11,068 nucleotides of DNA from Nitrospinaceae bacterium. Its GTDB lineage: Bacteria; Nitrospinota; Nitrospinia; Nitrospinales; VA-1. Positions 6,234-11,068 of the stretch are shown in pieces. The stretch spans positions 1 to 11,068 of the forward strand of contig JAJDBA010000268.1 of NCBI GenBank assembly GCA_029261675.1. The letters run 5' to 3'. The position numbers were made by a program, and so were the translations under genes. The first letter of the stretch is position 1, and every line of letters starts with the position of its first letter. The notes beneath the pieces are model-generated. The model saw only the letters and a list, made by a program, of their open reading frames with translations. It made no database searches and was not told the DNA's origin.

Positions 6234-7529
6234 TTGATCCCACGTTACTCATTGCCTGAGATGGCTTCCATTTGGGAGCCGAACAATAAATTTAAAATCT
6301 GGTTGAAGGTCGAAGTCCTTGCCTGCGAGGCATTGGCAAAACGCGGTGAAATACCTAAGTCGGCTTTGAAAGATATCCAGGAAAAATCCGATTTCAAGGT
6401 AGAGCGTATTGATGAAATTGAGCGAGAAGTCAAACACGATGTCATTGCGTTTCTCACTTGTGTCGGGGAATATGTAGGTGAATCAGCCCGCTATATGCAT
6501 TTGGGGATGACTTCTTCCGATGTCCTGGATACGGCCCTGGCTGTACAGCTGAAACAAGCTTCTACACTTATCTTGAAAGAATTGAAATCCTTTCAGGCGG
6601 TTTTGAAAACCCAGGCTTTAAAACATAAAATGACTCCGACCATAGGCCGTTCTCATGGCATTCATGCAGAACCTCTTACGTTTGGATTAAAAGTAGCCAA
6701 CTGGTACGAAGAGGTGGGACGCAATATTGAGCGCATCAAGCGGGCTCGGCAGGTTATTTCTTACGGACAAATTTCGGGTGCGGTGGGAACATTCGCATGT
6801 ATCCATCCGGAAGTGGAAGAGTATGTCTGTGCGAAATTAGGACTTAAACCGGCACCCGTTTCCACACAAATTATTCAACGCGACCGCCATGCAGAGTTTT
6901 TCACAGCGCTGGCTATTCTTGCCGGAACGATCGATAAAATTGCTACAGAAATTCGCCACTTGCAAAGGACAGAGGTTCTCGAAGTAGAAGAATTTTTTTC
7001 GAGTGGACAAAAAGGCTCTTCTGCAATGCCGCATAAAAGAAATCCCGTGGTATCCGAGCAAATGTCGGGTCTGGCTCGCGTGATACGGGCAAATTCTTTG
7101 GCTGCTATGGAAAATATGCCACTCTGGCACGAGAGAGATATCAGTCATTCCTCAGTAGAGCGGGTGATCGGTCCAGATAGCACGATTCTGATTCACTATA
7201 TGCTTAGAAAAATGACCAAAATGATGGAGCATTTGATTGTCTATCCAGAAAACATGATGCGTAATCTTGAAAAAACCGAAGGACTGATTTTTTCACAGAG
7301 CGTGTTGCTGGCACTGGTAGACAAGGGGATTACACGCGAAGAGGCTTATAAGCTGGTGCAGAAAAATGCAATGCAGTCATGGACGAAAGGCAAAGATTTT
7401 TTAACGTTGCTGAAAAAAGATAAAAAAATTCGCGCACTAATGAAAGAACGAGAAATTGAAAAGATATTTAATTTGAAATCTCAGTTTAAAAATGTAGATT
7501 TTATTTTTAAGCGGATCTTTAAAAAATAG
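6234..7529 (+). CDS. purB: adenylosuccinate lyase
   Basis: PurB splits SAICAR to AICAR + fumarate, and adenylosuccinate to AMP + fumarate, in purine synthesis. The 431-residue length and the N-terminus IPRYSLPEMASIWEP are typical of the bacterial short form. The fumarase/aspartase-superfamily landmarks are all present: TSSDVLDTA, GRSHGIHAEP with His141 and His144, and the signature GSSAMPHKRNP at residues 261-271, containing the mobile-loop catalytic Ser263. The start is TTG, chosen because GAGAGGTG ends 7 nt before it and the next residues align with family N-termini. purC follows after 10 nt. Confidence 0.96.
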   Translation: MIPRYSLPEMASIWEPNNKFKIWLKVEVLACEALAKRGEIPKSALKDIQEKSDFKVERIDEIEREVKHDVIAFLTCVGEYVGESARYMHLGMTSSDVLDTALAVQLKQASTLILKELKSFQAVLKTQALKHKMTPTIGRSHGIHAEPLTFGLKVANWYEEVGRNIERIKRARQVISYGQISGAVGTFACIHPEVEEYVCAKLGLKPAPVSTQIIQRDRHAEFFTALAILAGTIDKIATEIRHLQRTEVLEVEEFFSSGQKGSSAMPHKRNPVVSEQMSGLARVIRANSLAAMENMPLWHERDISHSSVERVIGPDSTILIHYMLRKMTKMMEHLIVYPENMMRNLEKTEGLIFSQSVLLALVDKGITREEAYKLVQKNAMQSWTKGKDFLTLLKKDKKIRALMKEREIEKIFNLKSQFKNVDFIFKRIFKK

Positions 7530-7539
7530 AAAGATCATT

Positions 7540-8256
7540 ATGGAAAAACTAGAAAAGCTTTACGAAGGCAAAGCAAAAATTTTATACAAAACCTCTGATC
7601 CGAACTTGCTGATTCAATATTTTAAAGATGATGCATCCGCATTTAACGGAGTGAAAAAAGGAACGATTGTTGATAAAGGAGTTATGAACAATCATATGTC
7701 CAGCCGAATTTTCGAGTACCTGGAAGAAAATGGGGTGAAAACTCATTTTGTAAAAAACCTCAATGACCGTGAAATGCTGGTAAAAAGTATGGAGATCATC
7801 CCTGTCGAAGTGGTGATCAGAAATGTTGCTGCAGGTAGCTTGTGCAAACGGTTGGGTATTGAAGAAGGGCGGGAATTTAACGAACAACCCATTCTAGAAT
7901 TTTTTTATAAGGACGATCCGTTGGGGGACCCCATGATCAACGAATGCCATGTTGATATCTTTGGTTGGGCCACTAAAGAAGAAGTAGAGATTTTGAAGTC
8001 AGAAGGATTAAAAATCAATAGCCTGATGAAGCAGTTTTTTAAAGAACGAAAAATTCGCTTAGTCGATTTCAAGATGGAGTTTGGCCGGCACAATGGAGAA
8101 GTGCTTTTAGGCGATGAAATCAGCCCCGATGGATGCCGCCTATGGGATTGGGAAACCAACGAGAAGATGGACAAAGACCGCTTTCGCTTCGACCTTGGAA
8201 GCGTCGAAGAAAAATACCAACAAGTCTACGACCTAATCTGCACTAGCTCCCGCTAG
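7540..8256 (+). CDS. purC: phosphoribosylaminoimidazole-succinocarboxamide (SAICAR) synthase
   Basis: PurC joins CAIR and aspartate using ATP to give SAICAR, the substrate of the PurB protein encoded just upstream. The 238-residue protein shows the family N-terminus EKLYEGKAKILY, the DDASAFNG element, the VEVVIRNVAAGSL motif, LVDFKMEFG and the DEISPDGCRLWD motif near the C terminus. It is the compact single-domain bacterial form. The ATG follows the purB stop by 10 nt with only a weak AGAAAG ribosome site, suggesting translational coupling. Other purine genes usually found nearby (purS, purQ, purL) are absent within this window. Confidence 0.97.
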   Translation: MEKLEKLYEGKAKILYKTSDPNLLIQYFKDDASAFNGVKKGTIVDKGVMNNHMSSRIFEYLEENGVKTHFVKNLNDREMLVKSMEIIPVEVVIRNVAAGSLCKRLGIEEGREFNEQPILEFFYKDDPLGDPMINECHVDIFGWATKEEVEILKSEGLKINSLMKQFFKERKIRLVDFKMEFGRHNGEVLLGDEISPDGCRLWDWETNEKMDKDRFRFDLGSVEEKYQQVYDLICTSSR

Positions 8257-8334
8257 GGGGAATAGGTCAGAACGTGTTAGGGGAACCGTAGCCACTGCGC
8301 CTCTACCAAAGAAGTTTAGCATGATGGAAGAGGT

Positions 8335-9300
8335 TCAAAGAGTGTGGATTTCAGCAATATCTGCTAACGAGCCCAGAGACAAAAATTTATAGCCTTGAGC
8401 GGGTATGTCTTGGGGATGAAGCCATATAAACCTGTTTTCTCGCTGATAAGCATAGCAAAAGTCCTTTGAAATGCCAGCACTGAAAACCTGATTTTGTATG
8501 GGCTCATACGGATCGTAATACTCGATAGGAAGGTCGTAAAACCCCCACCCTCCCAATTCCCGTTCAGTAAATTTTCCTAGCCGTTCACGGAGAATATCTG
8601 GCTCTTTAATCACGACGCAACAATCTGCAGAAAAATCGTTGAAGAGAGCAGAATCCCAATCAAGCGACATACAAAGAAAATAGTAATCCGGGAGGGAAAC
8701 AGTCTTACAAATATCACCAATAATTGGTATCTCGCGTCCATCTTCAGTTGTAACACGAACCTGTTTACCAGGTAGATACGAGTTTTTTTCAAGCTCCTTA
8801 TCAAAACGCGCCATATCATTGTCAAACTTTTCAACTAAAGATGCCGCTCCTATTCTGACCTTTCCATCCGCAAGCATCTGCTCTGCGTATTGACGGTTTG
8901 TATAACGAAAAATAATGTCGCCAGAATTAGGATGACGCGGACTGTACGGCGCATTGTGGTTTGTGCTGTATTCAAGTTTCGCAGGAGGTTTCTGAGATAA
9001 CACAAGACTGCGCTGGTGAATTTCATACCGCGTTTGATGCTCTTTTCGGAACCAGTACCATGAGCTGAGAAAACTTTTGACCGGTATGACATCACGATCC
9101 GGGCTTGTCAGCGCAGCCATGTTTTTCAATATACCGTTGTATCGTGCGATAACGTAATCATCTGTAGCACGCTCCAAGTAACGGCATATTTCATAATGAA
9201 ATTCCCAAAACTCAGGATCATAGTCGTTTTTATTACCCGGTTTCATCGCCTCCGGGATTGGCAACGATTCTGGCAGCACTAAACTGTTTATTTTTAGCAT
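8335..9300 (-). CDS. unrecognised 321-residue protein, DUF2971-like C-terminal part
   Basis: I cannot name this protein. Residues ~128-171 (IIFRYTNRQYAEQML, DGKVRIGAASLVEKFDND) resemble the opening of DUF2971-type proteins, where 'F/Y-RY...L..G.lRl...fND' is typical. FLCMSLDWDSALFNDFSADC (208-227) plus VVIKEP, then YAYQRENRFIW (~283-293) and SLGSLADIAEI, follow the same order as in that group. This resemblance is from memory. Residues 1-110 have no recognised motif. There is no signal peptide or membrane helix. The protein is soluble-looking and neutral to acidic. No Shine-Dalgarno is evident before the ATG, but no other start exists before the upstream in-frame stop near 9343-9345. Such genes are scattered among bacteria and often lie in accessory DNA; a defence role is possible but unsupported here. 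Confidence 0.75.
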   Translation of the reverse strand: MLKINSLVLPESLPIPEAMKPGNKNDYDPEFWEFHYEICRYLERATDDYVIARYNGILKNMAALTSPDRDVIPVKSFLSSWYWFRKEHQTRYEIHQRSLVLSQKPPAKLEYSTNHNAPYSPRHPNSGDIIFRYTNRQYAEQMLADGKVRIGAASLVEKFDNDMARFDKELEKNSYLPGKQVRVTTEDGREIPIIGDICKTVSLPDYYFLCMSLDWDSALFNDFSADCCVVIKEPDILRERLGKFTERELGGWGFYDLPIEYYDPYEPIQNQVFSAGISKDFCYAYQRENRFIWLHPQDIPAQGYKFLSLGSLADIAEIHTL

Positions 9301-9509
9301 ATAGTTTTTGCTGGTGATGGGATTATTGTGACTGGATGACGATCAAATCTCAAAGTAGAAAAATATTCTTCAAGGAGGCAAGTCGCCGCTTGACTACAGG
9401 TTGTTTTAAGAGGGTGGAGAGTAGAGAAGCTATGGTAAAAAGTCTGTCGGTATTTTGTTGGCTTTATGGGCATCTACCTTTTGGTCCTACGCCGAGTAGC
9501 GGTTTGCCG
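9301..9509. other. intergenic DNA upstream of the 321-residue gene; no convincing gene
   Basis: This 209-nt stretch should hold the promoter of the 321-residue gene and the 3' end of the orn transcript. TAGCGG/CCGCTA (9497-9502 / 9507-9512, loop TTTG) is a hairpin starting exactly at the stop codon of the small cysteine-rich gene, but no T-run follows it. A perfect Shine-Dalgarno AAGGAGG lies on the + strand at 9372-9378, with an in-frame TTG at 9390. The encoded 49 residues resemble nothing I know and run antisense into the neighbouring gene. Confidence 0.4.
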
Positions 9510-9779
9510 CTATATGTCGGTACACTCCATTTTTTCTAGGGGTTGGGCTTGGCATTCTATGGATTCGGTCATGCCGTTTGCGACGGCACCGCAGGCCGTG
9601 CTGATGCCGGTCATAATGGTATCTTGTTTTTCCATCCCTTTTACTTTTTGGCAAACGATCTGATCTTTGTATTTAATACAAATCTCACATTGGTGCTTGT
9701 TGCCTGTCCATAAAAGATCAACGGAAACGCTCGCGACCAGTAGTAAGAAAGCTATCGTGATGAGTGCGCCTTTATTCAT
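9510..9779 (-). CDS. small cysteine-rich exported or membrane-anchored protein
   Basis: The 89-residue product starts with a short basic end and a hydrophobic segment (residues ~4-24, ALITIAFLLLVASVSVDLLW). This is a signal peptide or single membrane anchor without an obvious lipobox. The remaining part has six Cys (31, 34, 43, 63, 76, 86) in the pattern CEIC...VCQ...TACGAVANGMTESIEC. A similar 'C..C..y.g...C...AC..la.Gm..si.C' pattern is, from memory, found in uncharacterised small proteins of other proteobacteria-like genomes, suggesting disulfides or cofactor binding outside the cytoplasm. It starts 7 nt after the orn stop, so it is co-transcribed with orn. Function unknown. Confidence 0.72.
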   Translation of the reverse strand: MNKGALITIAFLLLVASVSVDLLWTGNKHQCEICIKYKDQIVCQKVKGMEKQDTIMTGISTACGAVANGMTESIECQAQPLEKMECTDI

Positions 9780-9786
9780 AGTCGGT

Positions 9787-10368
9787 TTAAACAGCCTTGG
9801 ATGCAGGGACTTCGGCTTCTTGTGGGATGAAATAATTTTCTCGATAAAAGATTAATTCTTGCAGGGATTCTCTTATATCAACCATTGCAACATGTTCCTG
9901 GCTTTTTTTCGGGAATTTAGGACCCGTTGGATACCAGCGAGTAACGAGTTCTTTAACAGAAGTCACATCGATACTTCGGTAATGAAAATATTCATTTAAT
10001 CCGCGCATGTATTTATGCAGAAATTTTCGATCCTGATGGATCGAGTTGCCACATAAGGGGGCAATGCCTTTAGGGCAATATTTTTTAACAAAATCCAGAG
10101 TTCTTTTTTCTGCTTCCGCTTCATCGATCAAAGATTGTTGCACCCGTTTAACCAATCCTGACGCATTATGGTGTTTGGTATTCCATTCATCCATCTTATC
10201 CAATATTTCGTTTCGTTGGTGAATGGCAATGCAGGGACCTTCTTCCAGTACATTCAATTCGCTATCTGTAATGAGGGTGGCAATTTCGATGATAACCTCT
10301 TTTTCTACATCGAGGCCGGTCATTTCGCAGTCCATCCAAACAAGGTTGTATTTTGACTTTTTCCCCAT
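9787..10368 (-). CDS. orn: oligoribonuclease (3'-5' exoribonuclease, DEDDh)
   Basis: Orn degrades RNA dinucleotides (nanoRNA), including pGpG from cyclic-di-GMP turnover, in the cytoplasm. All DEDDh residues are visible: D13 and E15 in VWMDCEMTGL, D113 in GNSIHQDRKFL, and H159 and D164 in HVAMVDIRESL. The 193-residue length exceeds the usual ~180 by a C-terminal tail (QEAEVPASKAV). The H159 motif reads HVAMVDIRES where HRALDDIRES is common; the catalytic residues are kept. The ATG lies about 92 nt below a predicted transcription start, with a weak AGAAAGA site. The small cysteine-rich gene follows after 7 nt. Confidence 0.95.
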   Translation of the reverse strand: MGKKSKYNLVWMDCEMTGLDVEKEVIIEIATLITDSELNVLEEGPCIAIHQRNEILDKMDEWNTKHHNASGLVKRVQQSLIDEAEAEKRTLDFVKKYCPKGIAPLCGNSIHQDRKFLHKYMRGLNEYFHYRSIDVTSVKELVTRWYPTGPKFPKKSQEHVAMVDIRESLQELIFYRENYFIPQEAEVPASKAV

Positions 10369-10391
10369 AAGTATATTCTTTCTAGCCTAAG

Positions 10392-10414
10392 GGCAATTAA
10401 AACAGTTGATTGCC
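10392..10414 (-). promoter_or_regulatory. hairpin in the orn 5' leader
   Basis: GGCAAT (10392-10397) and ATTGCC (10409-10414) pair around an 11-nt loop, lying between the predicted orn promoter and its start codon. No T-run follows on the - strand, so it is not an attenuator of the usual kind. It may affect mRNA stability or translation. Confidence 0.35.
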
Positions 10415-10467
10415 AAAAGGACGAAGGATTTTTAACACTTCCTTAGTTTCATAAAAATTAAGCCCCG

Positions 10468-10496
10468 ATTGTATCGCAAATGAGTTGAAATATGAA
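10468..10496 (-). promoter_or_regulatory. sigma70-like promoter for orn
   Basis: Read on the - strand, TTCATA (10496-10491) and TACAAT (10473-10468) match the -35 (4/6) and -10 (5/6) consensus with an ideal 17-nt spacer. Transcription would start near 10461, giving a leader of about 90 nt before the orn ATG. It lies downstream of the strong terminator at 10572-10612, as expected for an independent unit. Confidence 0.5.
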
Positions 10497-10571
10497 CTTT
10501 TGTTTAATGTAGAAATCTGCAATTCGATTTATACCAATAATCTATTGATTCGTAAAATTGGATTAGGGGGT

Positions 10572-10612
10572 AAAAAAACAAAAGGGAAACAGACAAATCA
10601 TGTCTGTTTCCC
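10572..10612 (-). terminator. strong rho-independent terminator, - strand
   Basis: Read on the - strand, GGGAAACAGACA (10612-10601) pairs perfectly over 12 bp with TGTCTGTTTCCC (10595-10584) around a 5-nt loop, and is followed by TTTTGTTTTTTT (10583-10572). The orientation is clear because the + strand side has no T-run. It ends transcription coming from the right, before the orn promoter. Confidence 0.9.
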
Positions 10613-10695
10613 AGATGTGGAGGATATGGGGGAAGAACTCGGCCTTGGCACCAAATCCGTTCCCCCAGAAAGGAGGAGAAAAAGTACTGTGGTCA
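10572..10695 (-). ncRNA. candidate small RNA with two anti-Shine-Dalgarno motifs
   Basis: On the - strand, a stretch without a convincing protein gene has the layout of a regulatory RNA. A weak promoter (TTAATA 10726-10721, 18-nt spacer, TATAGA 10702-10697) would start it near 10693. Then come an unpaired CTCCTCCTTTCT (10678-10667), a hairpin GGGGGAA (10666-10660) / TTCCCCC (10634-10628), a second unpaired ATCCTCCA (10625-10618) and a strong intrinsic terminator. The CCTCCTTTCT core is identical to the anti-Shine-Dalgarno 3' end of 16S rRNA. Exposed C-rich motifs of this kind are how several known small RNAs mask ribosome-binding sites. No known RNA family (SRP, 6S, tmRNA, RNase P) is recognised. 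It could equally be the 3' UTR of the gene ending at 10773. Confidence 0.45.
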
Positions 10696-10730
10696 TTCTA
10701 TAAAATGAAAATTAAAACAGTATTAACTTT

Positions 10731-10750
10731 ATATTAAAATTTTTTAATAT
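10731..10750. repeat. AT-only inverted repeat after the truncated gene
   Basis: ATATTAAAA (10731-10739) and TTTTAATAT (10742-10750) form a 9-bp dyad with a 2-nt centre, 22 nt beyond the stop of the gene on the - strand. As an A/T-only structure it is a weak terminator at best, and could instead be an upstream element of the candidate small RNA promoter. Confidence 0.3.
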
Positions 10751-10772
10751 TGAAAATACGATGGCGGTAGCT

Positions 10773-11068
10773 TCAATTGGCTTCGAGAATGCTTTCGAAA
10801 TCGAGAACCGAATTTTCAAAAGTTTCCTGAACCCGTTTTAGGTTTTTTTCAAGCCAGAGATCGGCAAATTTGGGAGGGAACCTGGCAAACCCTTTAATCT
10901 GATTGATTGCCAGACGGCAATCGCGGTACCAGGAAATGTTTTTGTTGGCTTTAAAAATTTTCATTGCCCCCTTGAACTCCGCAATGGCAAGGTCGGGTTG
11001 AACATCGCCAAAAAAAGCGAAAGAAAGACCCACTGATCCAAACCCTTCTTTGGGTTTGATCTCGATGA
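10773..11068 (-). CDS. unrecognised protein, C-terminal part (gene runs off the window)
   Basis: The reading frame stays open from the stop at 10775-10773 to the window edge (about 98 codons; the outermost residues read IEIKPKEGFGSVGLSF). The gene therefore probably begins beyond 11068. A GTG at 11033-11031 with a GAAGGG-like site could be an alternative start giving 86 residues. The visible part is Lys/Phe-rich and helical-looking. LAIAEFKGAMKIFKANKN is reminiscent of a tetratricopeptide helix pair, but one unit is too little to call. There is no membrane segment and no catalytic motif. Function unknown. Confidence 0.6.
   Translation of the reverse strand, partial: IEIKPKEGFGSVGLSFAFFGDVQPDLAIAEFKGAMKIFKANKNISWYRDCRLAINQIKGFARFPPKFADLWLEKNLKRVQETFENSVLDFESILEAN

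Noticed and set aside
8239..8257. CTAGC/GCTAG hairpin around the purC stop as a terminator
   Set aside because: Only a 5-bp stem, and no T-run follows.
9390..9539. + strand 49-codon frame with perfect AAGGAGG 11 nt before a TTG
   Set aside because: It is antisense to the end of the cysteine-rich gene, has no recognisable protein features and no promoter. The Shine-Dalgarno match alone could be chance.
10620..10680. G-rich + strand segment as a riboswitch (c-di-GMP, fluoride, guanidine) or SRP RNA
   Set aside because: None of the conserved core sequences of those RNAs is present, and the terminator orientation points to the - strand.
10485..10703. + strand open frame of 72 codons (MKYELLFNVEICNS...)
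   Set aside because: It runs through the perfect - strand terminator hairpin and the candidate RNA, has no ribosome site, begins within the orn promoter and has a composition unlike a protein domain.
1..11068. Defence island, prophage, transposon, CRISPR array or tRNA gene
   Set aside because: No transposase, integrase, terminal repeats, regularly spaced repeats or tRNA-like cloverleaf was found. A single unknown gene (8335-9300) is not enough to call a defence system.

Overview
The window looks like the chromosome of an AT-rich, aerobic or microaerobic chemolithoautotroph that fixes CO2 by the reductive TCA cycle. A marine Nitrospinota-type bacterium is my best guess. This is an inference from one trait: a 2-oxoacid:ferredoxin oxidoreductase locus with a CO-dehydrogenase-beta-like extra subunit, the five-subunit arrangement described for Hydrogenobacter, Nitrospira and Nitrospina. 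No rRNA, tRNA, CRISPR array, transposase or phage gene is visible.

Layout. (1) 1-3812, + strand: a five-gene 2-oxoacid:ferredoxin oxidoreductase operon: CODH-beta-like subunit (probably cut by the window edge), alpha, beta (thiamine diphosphate), gamma, and a 2[4Fe-4S] ferredoxin-like delta. It is closed by a textbook rho-independent terminator at 3781-3812. (2) 3813-4746, +: an intergenic stretch with two inverted repeats, then an unrecognised protein with two zinc-ribbon-like cysteine sets. (3) 6123-4766, - strand: a two-gene unit with a 4-nt stop/start overlap, encoding a low-molecular-weight phosphatase and a fructosamine-kinase-family protein, probably a protein-deglycation pair. (4) 6234-8256, +: purB and purC, two genes of de novo purine synthesis. 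They diverge from the phosphatase gene across a 110-nt promoter region. (5) 9300-8335, -: an unrecognised 321-residue protein resembling DUF2971-type proteins of unknown function. (6) 10368-9510, -: orn (oligoribonuclease), followed 7 nt later by a small cysteine-rich exported or membrane-anchored protein. A good sigma70-like promoter lies upstream. (7) 10572-10772: no convincing protein gene, but the - strand carries a strong terminator, a second hairpin and two C-rich anti-Shine-Dalgarno motifs. I read this as a candidate small RNA, or else an unusual structured 3' UTR. (8) 11068-10773, -: the 3' part of an unrecognised gene running off the window.

The metabolic genes are ordinary for an autotroph: the oxidoreductase makes pyruvate or 2-oxoglutarate from acyl-CoA and CO2 with reduced ferredoxin, and PurB/PurC supply purines. 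The best candidates for something undescribed are the anti-Shine-Dalgarno RNA candidate, the two orphan proteins (258 and 321 residues) and the small cysteine-rich partner of orn.
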